Shown in pieces: positions 27,499-34,747 of a stretch of 64,000 bases of DNA. This stretch comes from an uncultured Microbulbifer sp. (GTDB lineage: Bacteria > Pseudomonadota > Gammaproteobacteria > Pseudomonadales > Cellvibrionaceae). The DNA lies in assembly GCF_947504145.1 (NCBI RefSeq), contig NZ_CANNGQ010000002.1:682001-746000 (forward strand), read 5' to 3'. The notes under the pieces are model-generated. The model was not told the DNA's origin. It did no database searches and saw nothing but the letters and a program-made list of their open reading frames with translations. Each line of letters begins with the position of its first letter. The first letter of the stretch is position 1. The position numbers were made by a program, and so were the translations under genes.

Positions 27499-29385
27499 AT
27501 GGCCAATTACTCCGCAGAAGATATCGAAGTATTGACGGGGCTGGACCCGGTGAAAAAACGCCCGGGCATGTACACCGAGACCACAAGGCCCAATCACCTG
27601 GCCCAGGAAGTGATCGACAACAGTGTCGATGAAGCCCTCGCCGGCCACGCCAAGAAAATCGAAGTGGTGCTGCACAAGGACCACTCCATATCCGTCAGCG
27701 ACGATGGTCGCGGTATGCCGGTGGATATCCACCCGGAACAGGGGCGCCCCGGGGTTGAGGTGATCCTTTCCACCCTGCATGCCGGCGGCAAGTTCTCCAA
27801 GAACAACTACCAGTTTTCCGGTGGTCTGCACGGCGTAGGGGTGTCGGTGGTGAATGCCCTGTCCAACGTACTGGAGGTGACCATTCAGCGGGAAGGCAAG
27901 GTCCACCGCATCGGCTTCCAGAATGGCGACAAGGTTTCCGACCTGGAAGTGGTGGGGGAATGCGGCAAGCGCACCACCGGCACCAGCGTGCGCTTCCTGC
28001 CAAACCCGAGTTATTTCGACTCTTATAAATTTTCTGTACCGCGCCTGCGCCACCTGCTGCGCGCCAAAGCGGTACTCTGCCCCGGCCTCAACGTCACCTT
28101 TATCAATGAGCAGGACGGTGAGTCCGACCAGTGGTACTACGAGGACGGCCTTAAGGACTACCTGGCTGCGGCCAACCAGGGCTGGGAAGTGCTGCCGGCA
28201 GAACCGTTTGTCGGTGTCTTTTCAGCGGAGACCGAAGCCGCGGACTGGGCGGTGCAATGGTTGCCGGAAGGCGGTGAAGTGACCGTCGAATCCTATGTGA
28301 ACCTGATCCCCACCGCCCAGGGCGGCACCCACGTAAACGGCCTGCGCGCCGGCCTGCTCGACGCCATGCGTGAGTACTGCGAGATTCGCAGCCTGCTGCC
28401 GCGCGGCGTCAAGCTGGGACCGGAAGACATCTGGAACCAGTGCTCTTACGTTCTCTCAGCCAAGCTCGCCGATCCACAGTTCTCCGGCCAGACCAAGGAG
28501 CGCCTGAGCTCCCGCGAAGCCACCGCGTTTATTTCCGGCGTGGCCAAAGATGCCTTCGGCCTGTGGCTGAACCAGCACACCGAAGACGGCGACAAGCTCG
28601 CCGAACTGTGTATCAGCAACGCGCAAAAACGCCTGCGCTCTGCAAAAAAAGTCGCGCGTAAAAAAGTCACTCAGGGCCCGGCGCTGCCCGGTAAACTCGC
28701 AGACTGCTCCAGCGGCGATACCAGCCGCTCGGAACTGTTTCTGGTGGAGGGTGACTCCGCCGGCGGCTCCGCCAAACAGGCACGCGATCGGGAGTTTCAG
28801 GCCATCATGCCCCTGCGTGGCAAAATCCTGAACACCTGGGAAGTGGACTCCAACGAAATCCTCGCCAGCCAGGAAGTCCACGACATCGCCGTTGCCCTGG
28901 GCGTTGACCCGGGTACCGATAATCTCGAAGGCCTGCGCTACAACAAAATCTGTATCCTCGCCGACGCCGACTCCGACGGCTTGCACATCGCTACCCTGCT
29001 GTGCGCCCTGTTCCTGCGCCACTTTCGCCAATTGGTCAGCAACGGCCACGTTTACGTCGCCATGCCCCCCCTGTTCCGTGTCGATATTGGCAAAGACGTT
29101 TATTACGCACTGGACGACGCCGAGCGCCAGGGTATCCTCGATCGCATCGCCGCCGAGAAAAAGAAAGGGAAGATTCAGGTAACCCGCTTTAAAGGCCTGG
29201 GTGAAATGAACCCCCTGCAGTTGCGCGAAACCACCATGGATCCGAATACCCGTCGTTTGGTGCAGCTGTATATCGACGACGGTGACAATAGCAATCAGTT
29301 GCTGGATATGCTCCTCGCGAAAAAGCGAGCGGGTGACAGGAAACAGTGGTTGGAAAGCAAGGGGAACCTTGCGGAAATCAGTTGA
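27499..29385 (+). CDS. parE: DNA topoisomerase IV subunit B
   Basis: The ATPase subunit of topoisomerase IV decatenates chromosomes together with ParC. The GHKL ATPase domain shows VIDNSVDEALAGHA and SDDGRGMPVD. Later come the Toprim motifs EGDSAGGSAKQARDREFQAI and ADADSDGLHI, and the C-terminal RFKGLGEMNP. The 628 aa are full ParE length and it lacks the GyrB insert. It ends the nudF-to-parE cluster, has its own terminator, and marks the left boundary of the cassette island. Confidence 0.97.
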   Translation: MANYSAEDIEVLTGLDPVKKRPGMYTETTRPNHLAQEVIDNSVDEALAGHAKKIEVVLHKDHSISVSDDGRGMPVDIHPEQGRPGVEVILSTLHAGGKFSKNNYQFSGGLHGVGVSVVNALSNVLEVTIQREGKVHRIGFQNGDKVSDLEVVGECGKRTTGTSVRFLPNPSYFDSYKFSVPRLRHLLRAKAVLCPGLNVTFINEQDGESDQWYYEDGLKDYLAAANQGWEVLPAEPFVGVFSAETEAADWAVQWLPEGGEVTVESYVNLIPTAQGGTHVNGLRAGLLDAMREYCEIRSLLPRGVKLGPEDIWNQCSYVLSAKLADPQFSGQTKERLSSREATAFISGVAKDAFGLWLNQHTEDGDKLAELCISNAQKRLRSAKKVARKKVTQGPALPGKLADCSSGDTSRSELFLVEGDSAGGSAKQARDREFQAIMPLRGKILNTWEVDSNEILASQEVHDIAVALGVDPGTDNLEGLRYNKICILADADSDGLHIATLLCALFLRHFRQLVSNGHVYVAMPPLFRVDIGKDVYYALDDAERQGILDRIAAEKKKGKIQVTRFKGLGEMNPLQLRETTMDPNTRRLVQLYIDDGDNSNQLLDMLLAKKRAGDRKQWLESKGNLAEIS

Positions 29386-29389
29386 TTTA

Positions 29390-29417
29390 AAAGCCTCGCA
29401 ACGCGGGGCTTTTTTTG
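29390..29417 (+). terminator. rho-independent terminator of parE
   Basis: AAAGCCTCGC / GCGGGGCTTT stem with one G-T type pair, 3-nt loop and a following T-run, 5 bp after the parE stop. Confidence 0.85.
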
Positions 29418-29438
29418 GGCGTCAGGGGGTAAAAAGTG

Positions 29439-29550
29439 ATGCCTATATCTAGGCATGTGCCCAGTACAGGGGTATGGGTATATCTAGGCATTATGGGCGT
29501 ATATAGGCACCCCATGCCCAGATATAGGCAATATGCCTATATCTGGGGCT
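29439..29550. repeat. cluster of five 18-bp imperfect palindromes
   Basis: Copies start at 29439, 29474, 29493, 29514 and 29533. Each begins ATG and follows the pattern ATGCCTA-TATC-TAGGCAT with up to a few changes; copy 1 has perfect 7-bp arms. Spacings are 35, 19, 21 and 19 bp. The cluster fills the gap between the parE terminator and the first cassette gene. It could be a regulator-binding array, a recombination-related site or a small repeat expansion; nothing in the sequence decides this. Confidence 0.75.
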
Positions 29551-29585
29551 TTTGAATAAAACTGTTAGCTCCTCAGGAGTAGTGA

Positions 29586-29996
29586 ATGACAACCAATGAA
29601 GGAAGAGTTTATTTTGCTCTTGATGGAGAGGTTTTTGATCCCGATGAACTCACGGAATTTCTTGGCATAGAGCCAACCTCAATCCAACGGAAGGGAGCTA
29701 AAGTTCCAGGCAGAGTTCCGAAGACGAATTCGTGGCAATTCTCTACAGAAAATGTAGTTAACGATTACATCGATGTCTTTCACTTGTCTTCGCTGGTCAT
29801 TGAACAATTAAAACCAAAGAAGGATCTAATATTAAAGGCAAAGGAAAAATTCAGCGTACTCCCAAGACTTGAAGTTGTTCTATCTCTTTCTATGAATGAG
29901 CAGCATTCAACGCCCGCGATTGGATTTCACGTGGAAACAATGGAATTTTTAGGTGAAATTGGGGCGTTCGTTGATATTGATACATACAAGCACTAG
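29586..29996 (+). CDS. DUF4279-like protein (cassette gene 1)
   Basis: The 136-aa product has YFALDGEVFDPDELTEFLGIEPTS near the N-terminus, the hallmark opening of DUF4279, and an NSWQFSTE stretch. The family is of unknown function and is common in mobile and cassette contexts. AGGAG lies 6 nt before the ATG and the GTTAGCT core lies 16 bp before that, so the ribosome site is carried in the cassette. It is AT-richer than parE. It is followed immediately by attC1. Confidence 0.7.
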   Translation: MTTNEGRVYFALDGEVFDPDELTEFLGIEPTSIQRKGAKVPGRVPKTNSWQFSTENVVNDYIDVFHLSSLVIEQLKPKKDLILKAKEKFSVLPRLEVVLSLSMNEQHSTPAIGFHVETMEFLGEIGAFVDIDTYKH

Positions 29997-30004
29997 TGCG
30001 AAAG

Positions 30005-30148
30005 AGCTAACAAGGCCGGGCAATTTGCTCCGGGCCTACGGCCCTCCGCGGGACAGCTTACCTTGTGCACGTTTTGCGCGGGTCGCTACGCTCCTATTAT
30101 TGCGCAAAACGTGCACAAGGTAAGCTGCCCCTGCCGGCGGCGTTAGCC
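30005..30148 (+). repeat. attC-like site 1 (about 144 bp)
   Basis: The left core GCTAAC (30006) pairs perfectly with the right core GTTAGC (30142). Inner arms GGCCGGGCA and TGCCGGC pair with one unpaired G, the usual extrahelical base. The central part contains a perfect 26-bp inverted repeat (30054-30079 with 30102-30127). Confidence 0.75.
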
Positions 30149-30170
30149 CCTTCTGGTTCTGAGACATAGA

Positions 30171-30953
30171 ATGGATATAGATTCTAAATCGATAAAAATT
30201 ATAAAAGCCAAATACTGGAAAAATGGCTGGATAGATTCAAGTAAAAGGAATTTATCTGGCTCCGATGCCGAACACCTTTCTAACCATGGCTGGAATTTTG
30301 GCACTGTAAAGCTTAGCCATGACCAAATAATCAGTGACGTTGTCGAAAAATGTAGAGATATGAGCTTAAAGGATGGCGCTGCATTATTGTCCCAGTCGCT
30401 TTCAACAAGAAAGGTTCAAGATCGATCATTTATTTCTTCTGTAATTCAAGCCTCAAATATGCCAAAACACTCGCACACTACAAGTGATCGATGTCCAATT
30501 TGCGGCTTATACAATGAGGTCGAGATAGATCAAGATGTCCTACTGTTTGAAAAATTAATGTGGGGCGGGGTTCGTTTAACAAATATTGAATATGTTTGGC
30601 TTGACTTGAAATTGATAGATAGAAATTGCCACCAGAAGGCCAACTTCGAGGATCTTATAAATCTGGTAATGAGTTTCGAGGCAAGGAGTGACAAGCTGTC
30701 AGCTTCAAAATTTGCCGCATCTCTTAAAGAAGTTAAAGGCAACAAAGCTGAGCGTGAAATTCTCTGTAGTATATTGGGTGTTTGCAATATCCTTCAGCAT
30801 CCTGAACATACAGGGTTCCTGTTGAAGTATCATCCGGCAAATGAGAGGCAACTGCCGAATCAGCACTTCATTGATTTAGAATGGCCCTTCTGCTGGTACA
30901 ACAGTAGCTTTGGTGTTAACAAAGGCGCATTGGAAATACTAACCAACAAATAG
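30171..30953 (+). CDS. hypothetical protein (cassette gene 2)
   Basis: The 260-aa soluble protein is unknown to me. A CPIC pair at about residue 109 (SDRCPICGLYNEVE) could form half of a metal-binding knuckle; a further Cys (RNCHQK) follows about 40 residues later. No signal peptide or membrane segment is seen. It is lysine-, serine- and isoleucine-rich and much AT-richer than the flanking chromosome. It lies between attC1 and attC2, with no ribosome site better than a weak purine stretch. Function cannot be assigned. Confidence 0.6.
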   Translation: MDIDSKSIKIIKAKYWKNGWIDSSKRNLSGSDAEHLSNHGWNFGTVKLSHDQIISDVVEKCRDMSLKDGAALLSQSLSTRKVQDRSFISSVIQASNMPKHSHTTSDRCPICGLYNEVEIDQDVLLFEKLMWGGVRLTNIEYVWLDLKLIDRNCHQKANFEDLINLVMSFEARSDKLSASKFAASLKEVKGNKAEREILCSILGVCNILQHPEHTGFLLKYHPANERQLPNQHFIDLEWPFCWYNSSFGVNKGALEILTNK

Positions 30954-31022
30954 GGCTAACAAGGTGCTGCTAGGGACAAACCTACGCTACGCTCCGGTTT
31001 TCCCCAGAGCACGGCGTTAGAG
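30954..31022 (+). repeat. attC-like site 2 (about 69 bp)
   Basis: R'' GCTAAC and R' GTTAGA bracket inner arms GTGCTGCTAGGG and CCCCAGAGCAC, which pair with one extrahelical G. A smaller inner hairpin AAACC / GGTTTT follows. Size and layout match a classical short attC. Confidence 0.8.
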
Positions 31023-31040
31023 AAAACTAATCAAATCTTT

Positions 31041-31430
31041 ATGAGAACTATCAAGCTATTCTGGGTCGGAATTTTATTTGGATTGGCTGCTTGTGCATCA
31101 CTCCCAAAGAAAGAGTTCAGTAATATTGCTGATGTCGTAGAGGGGGTGTGGGGCTGGTCTGACACGAATGACTGTGTCGAGAATTACCATGAGATTGATA
31201 TATCAAATAATCGGAAAAGAATGACTATAACATTTAGAAATGTGGGGTTTGCTAGTGAAACCGATTCTAGGAAAAAGTTTGAATATCAGATTTTAATGAT
31301 TGGCCATAATATTATTTCAACGAAAATGGATGATGATCTAAGAGTCGATAAATTTGGTAACCCTGTGACGTGGAATTTAGTCTTGCTAGATAATAAGAAT
31401 TATTGTTGGCAAAGGGGGGTGGGAGCCTGA
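31041..31430 (+). CDS. small lipoprotein of unknown function (cassette gene 3)
   Basis: The 129-aa product has a signal peptide and lipobox, WVGILFGLAACASL, so export and lipidation are likely. The mature part carries two Cys (NDCVEN and YCWQ) that could form a disulfide. No family is recognised. It lies between attC2 and attC3 and is AT-rich. Confidence 0.6.
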   Translation: MRTIKLFWVGILFGLAACASLPKKEFSNIADVVEGVWGWSDTNDCVENYHEIDISNNRKRMTITFRNVGFASETDSRKKFEYQILMIGHNIISTKMDDDLRVDKFGNPVTWNLVLLDNKNYCWQRGVGA

Positions 31431-31461
31431 GCAATGCACCGAAATAATCAACCGGTGCCCG

Positions 31462-31536
31462 CTCTAACAAGCAAAGCAGCAGGGCTGCGGCCGGGATATT
31501 CCATTGCGTGGCGCGTCCCTGTTTGCGGCGTTATGC
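31462..31536 (+). repeat. attC-like site 3 (about 75 bp)
   Basis: R'' CTCTAAC (31462) and R' GTTATGC (31530) enclose arms GCAAAGCAGCAGGG and CCCTGTTTGC, which pair as GCAAA-CAGGG with a few extrahelical bases. Weaker than site 2 because R' departs from the GTTRRRY consensus. Confidence 0.65.
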
Positions 31537-31566
31537 GTGCAAAGTAAGTCATTACAAGGAGAGAGC

Positions 31567-32079
31567 ATGAAAAGGTTGCTGGATGCTAATAGAGAGCTTC
31601 TGTTTTTTACTGTTGCTTTTATCGTTGTAATAGTGAATACAATAAACGTTCGTTACTTTGGTGAAAAGCTTGGTTCGTTTTCCGAAATCGCAATCCTGGC
31701 TGATTTCGCAATATTTCTACCGCTTCTGTATATTTTATTTTTCCGGTATGAGTTAAAGAAGGCGTTAGTGAAGTCTTTAGGTATTGCCTGCATTGGCTTT
31801 TGGGGAGCCAGTGTATTGGTGCCGGGAATACAGCAAGACATACTCTTAGACTATGGATTTATCCGTTACGTTGGGTTATCCGTTTTGGTGTTCATAGAAG
31901 TTAAGGTTACGTTTGTAATTTGGAAGGCGGTTTTTTCAGGTAAAGATCGAGATCAGATACTTAAAGAAGCCAAGGATCGAGCGGATATGCCGGAATGGGT
32001 TGCACGGCTCATGGTTTGGGAGGCCTCATTCTGGAAAAAGCTAGGTAGAGCCATCGGGATCGGCAAAAAGCGCAAATAG
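31567..32079 (+). CDS. membrane protein of unknown function (cassette gene 4)
   Basis: The ATG at 31567, after an AAGGAGAG site, replaces the track start at 31504, which lies inside attC3. The 170-aa product has about four hydrophobic segments (FFTVAFIVVIVNTI; FAIFLPLLYILFF; SLGIACIGFWGASVLV; YVGLSVLVFIEVKVTFVI) and a charged C-terminal tail ending KKRK. An inner-membrane location is expected. Family and function are unknown. Confidence 0.6.
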   Translation: MKRLLDANRELLFFTVAFIVVIVNTINVRYFGEKLGSFSEIAILADFAIFLPLLYILFFRYELKKALVKSLGIACIGFWGASVLVPGIQQDILLDYGFIRYVGLSVLVFIEVKVTFVIWKAVFSGKDRDQILKEAKDRADMPEWVARLMVWEASFWKKLGRAIGIGKKRK

Positions 32080-32084
32080 TACGT

Positions 32085-32199
32085 ATCCCATACAAGGCCG
32101 GGCAGTTTGCTCCAGGCGTTCGGCCTTCCGTACTCCCAATATCGCGCAAAACGCACATGACATGCACAGGGTAGGCTACCCCTGCTGGCGACGTTAGCT
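32085..32199 (+). repeat. degenerate attC-like site 4
   Basis: R' GTTAGCT (32193) is intact but the left core is degraded (CCCATAC). The internal sequence (GGCCGGGCAGTTTGCTCC, GCGCAAAACG, GGGTAGGCTACCCCTGC) is clearly related to attC site 1, so it is a diverged copy of the same long attC type. Confidence 0.6.
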
Positions 32200-32214
32200 G
32201 CACAGAGTAGTTTC

Positions 32215-32523
32215 ATGAGAAAGAAACAATATAAAGCATCAGAAATTTACGAAGAAATTGGCCCAAATCTGGTCAGCTGCTGGATCACTTTATATTTAAT
32301 GGGAGTTCTCTTTCTCGGATCTCTTGCTTCTACAATCCTTGGTGGCATTGGCTACGATACGATTTTGCTAGTTTTCTCGGGGTTGATTCTCGTGCAGGCC
32401 ATACGCGGAATCGTACAATTGAGGGGTTTACGAGTAAGGCTTCAGAACGATCCTGAATCGGTTCGCATGTCAGATGTACTGGCTGCACCAAGTTTCAAGG
32501 GTATTTATGCCTTCGTCAGGTAG
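32215..32523 (+). CDS. small membrane protein (cassette gene 5)
   Basis: The 102-aa product has two probable membrane helices (CWITLYLMGVLFLGSLASTIL and TILLVFSGLILVQAIRGI) and a basic N-terminus, so it is likely in the inner membrane. No family is recognised. It starts 15 bp after the R' core of site 4, as expected for a cassette, but no strong ribosome site is visible. Confidence 0.5.
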   Translation: MRKKQYKASEIYEEIGPNLVSCWITLYLMGVLFLGSLASTILGGIGYDTILLVFSGLILVQAIRGIVQLRGLRVRLQNDPESVRMSDVLAAPSFKGIYAFVR

Positions 32524-32529
32524 CAGGTT

Positions 32530-32645
32530 GTTCTACGGTCCTTCAGGCCTTCGCGGGGCGACTTACCTTGTGCGCATTTTGCGCGGCGCGCTGCGCTCCC
32601 AAGTTCGCACAAGATGTGCATAGCATTGATCGCCCCTGTTACGGG
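32530..32645 (+). repeat. remnant of a long attC-like site (site 5)
   Basis: The stretch GCGGGGCGACTTACCTTGTG, the CGCATTTTGCGCG that follows and the loop region GCGCTGCGCTCC closely match the middle of attC site 1, but neither outer core site is intact. It probably reflects a decayed cassette junction. Confidence 0.5.
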
Positions 32646-32678
32646 GGTATGCAATATTTCAATCAGATGGAGCTCGAA

Positions 32679-33338
32679 ATGAAATTCTTGGTCTTCTTGG
32701 GCACCCTGCGGGATAGTACGCCTCCGACGCCGGCACGCCTGGGGGTTAGGGTTACAGAAGCAGTTTTGGAGTGCCTGAAAAGTCGATATGCCGAACATGA
32801 CGTTGAGTTGGTTGATGTTCTGGATTATCCGCCAGAATCCGTCTTCAAGCCGCACTTTGCTTACCCTCGGAGCAAGGCACCTTCCGCTCTAAACCAATTG
32901 GCAGAAAAGATAGAGAGTGCCGATGGATTCGTTTTGGTTAGCCCTGAATATAACCATTCAATGAGTCCGGCGCTTGCCAACTTGTTGAACCACTTTGGCA
33001 GTTCCTTGTTCTCCTACAAGCCAAGTGCGATTGTTACCTATTCAGCAGGCCAGTGGGGCGGGATGCGTGCAGCGGTCGGCATGCGCACGTTTCTTTCAGA
33101 GCTGGGCTGTCTGCCGGTTTCTGCAATGATACATGTGCCCAAGGCTCAAGAAATATTTACGGCGGATGGCTCATTGCAGGCGCAAGAGGATCAAGGCTCC
33201 TGGTTCGATTATTTTGGTCGGACATTTAACCAACTGATTTGGTGGGCACAGGCAGCGAAGGGCCATCGAGCGCAGGTTGATCCGCATAAGCTGGTAAGAG
33301 ATTTCAAGACGGACCCATCCCAACGCAATGCACCATAA
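32679..33338 (+). CDS. NADPH-dependent FMN reductase family protein
   Basis: This 219-aa flavodoxin-like fold protein begins MKFLVFLGTLRDSTPPTPARLG (FMN phosphate-binding loop) and has VLVSPEYNHSMSPALANLLNHF, the signature of the PF03358 family. Members reduce FMN, quinones or azo compounds with NAD(P)H. The ATG at 32679 has GGAG 6 nt upstream. It lies after the attC remnant, so it may be the last cassette or the first chromosomal gene beyond the array; a GTTATGC core right after its stop (33345) is suggestive but weak. Confidence 0.85.
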   Translation: MKFLVFLGTLRDSTPPTPARLGVRVTEAVLECLKSRYAEHDVELVDVLDYPPESVFKPHFAYPRSKAPSALNQLAEKIESADGFVLVSPEYNHSMSPALANLLNHFGSSLFSYKPSAIVTYSAGQWGGMRAAVGMRTFLSELGCLPVSAMIHVPKAQEIFTADGSLQAQEDQGSWFDYFGRTFNQLIWWAQAAKGHRAQVDPHKLVRDFKTDPSQRNAP

Positions 33339-33363
33339 TCGGGTGTTATGCGTCATCGAGTTT

Positions 33364-33564
33364 ATGAGTGTCGAGATAGATACAATTAGACAACTGGAGC
33401 AGAGAAAGCAGTTTCTTTTGTTTCCAGTATCAATTGCGTTTACGTGTGTTTGGATAGCGCTGCATGTATTCCATGTGAGAAACCACATCTATGTATCGGG
33501 AATTCACCTTTGGGGTGTTTCGAAGTACATCTGGCTGACTACCACTTTCGTGCAAGTGCAATAA
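33364..33564 (+). CDS. small putative membrane protein, possibly a gene fragment
   Basis: The 66-aa ORF has a hydrophobic stretch (FLLFPVSIAFTCVWIALHVF) and an aromatic-rich tail. No family is recognised and no good ribosome site is visible. It might be a decayed cassette gene. The call rests only on the open frame and the membrane segment. Confidence 0.25.
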   Translation: MSVEIDTIRQLEQRKQFLLFPVSIAFTCVWIALHVFHVRNHIYVSGIHLWGVSKYIWLTTTFVQVQ

Positions 33565-33613
33565 GTAAGCCGCGTCTGATTGCGCCTTTCCCCGGAGTAG
33601 GGCAACGGGTTCC

Positions 33614-34672
33614 TTACTTTAGACTCCCCCTGATGAACACAATCATGTCGTTTAGAGTATCCGGTGCGTCTGCATCAAAACAGCTGCCCAGGTACTCATT
33701 GCACCCGGTGTCCAGAAACGCGTGATTTTTGTCGGGATACTCTTTGTACTTCACCCGTTGGCCGGCGGAATCAAGTTTTTCTACAAAGGCGTTTACTGCC
33801 GCAGGCGGTGTTGTGGTGTCTTTGCTACCTACACTTGCAAAGATCGGGGGCAGCTTTTTATCTTCGGCACTGGGGATCAGATGTAGTGGGGATGCTGCGC
33901 GGTAGAGGCGGGGGCTATTTACGATGTTGTACCCCTTACCAAAAATTCCGCGGGGTTCGGCACCACCCATTTTCCAGAAGAAGTTTCCCGCGGACTCCAA
34001 GCCCCGCTTTGCTCGACTTTCCAGGTCAAATACACCATAGCTGAGAACCGCCGCCTGCACGCCCAGCGCTCCGTGTTCAGCTATTTGCTCCGCTGTTTTC
34101 CCGGGGGGAATGTACGTCGGCCGGAATGCGAGATTATCCGGTGAAAATGGCTTGCTGCTCAGCTTGTCTCCTGCCAACACCACCATGGCGCTCAGGTGAC
34201 CACCGGCGCTATCGCCCGTGACTACGATGCGTTCTGGGTCACCGTGATATTGGGCAATATGCTCTTTTACCCACAGGACGCCACCGAGGGCATCTTCGAT
34301 GATGTCGTCCATGGTGGTGGTGTTGTTGTTATCACCCAGAAGTCGATAGTTCATGTTTGCCACGACAAATTCTCCGTGGCTGGCCAGGTATTTTGCCGTG
34401 GACTCCATAATGCTGTTGTTGTTGATCAGCCAGCCTCCGCCGTGATAGATCACTACGACCGGGTAGTTTTGGCGCCCGGTATCAGGAACGAATATGTCGG
34501 CCGTCAGGGTTATATTGCCGGCCCTTGCCCAGCGGATATCCCGGTGTGCGAGGAGGGGCGTTGGAATTCCTGCTGGTGATACGGTGGGTGCCTCTGCGAG
34601 TGCGGAAGGGGTGCCAGGGATGAGCAGAAAAACAGCAATGATCAGTGACTGAAGGTGGGATGGCAGGGGCAT
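33614..34672 (-). CDS. exported alpha/beta hydrolase (esterase/carboxylesterase-like)
   Basis: The 352-aa protein has a signal peptide (LQSLIIAVFLLIPGTPSALA) and the HSL/GDXG-type arrangement: VVIYHGGGWLINN oxyanion motif, VTGDSAGGHLSAMV nucleophile elbow with Ser, and a C-terminal KNHAFLDTG with the catalytic His. The ATG at 34672 has GAGG 6 nt upstream and replaces the track GTG. Periplasmic esterase activity on small acyl esters is likely; the substrate is unknown. Composition matches the chromosome again. Confidence 0.85.
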   Translation of the reverse strand: MPLPSHLQSLIIAVFLLIPGTPSALAEAPTVSPAGIPTPLLAHRDIRWARAGNITLTADIFVPDTGRQNYPVVVIYHGGGWLINNNSIMESTAKYLASHGEFVVANMNYRLLGDNNNTTTMDDIIEDALGGVLWVKEHIAQYHGDPERIVVTGDSAGGHLSAMVVLAGDKLSSKPFSPDNLAFRPTYIPPGKTAEQIAEHGALGVQAAVLSYGVFDLESRAKRGLESAGNFFWKMGGAEPRGIFGKGYNIVNSPRLYRAASPLHLIPSAEDKKLPPIFASVGSKDTTTPPAAVNAFVEKLDSAGQRVKYKEYPDKNHAFLDTGCNEYLGSCFDADAPDTLNDMIVFIRGSLK

Positions 34673-34747
34673 GAGTGACCTCACTTTTTGCTATGAGGTC
34701 ACTCTAAGGGGATTTCGGGGCGTACGCCAGATACCGTCGAGCCGGTG

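Larger units (their letters stand above)
29564..32645 (+). mobile_element. probable integron gene-cassette array without integrase (CALIN)
   Basis: Five AT-rich ORFs, all on the plus strand, each carry a downstream inverted-repeat region. Three of these show intact R'' (GCTAAC, GCTAAC, CTAAC) and R' (GTTAGC, GTTAGA, GTTATGC) core sites, one is degenerate and one is a remnant. The array begins at a GTTAGCT core (29564) just before the first ORF. No tyrosine integrase ORF is seen in the window. Orphan gene content, base composition and orientation all fit cassettes. Confidence 0.75.

Noticed and set aside
29439-29550. Possible CRISPR array
   Set aside because: Units are short, palindromic, diverged and spaced by 1-17 bp, without unique spacers of constant length.
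29415-33600. Prophage or transposon explanation for the AT-rich block
   Set aside because: No transposase, integrase, phage gene or terminal inverted repeats are seen; attC-like junctions explain it better.
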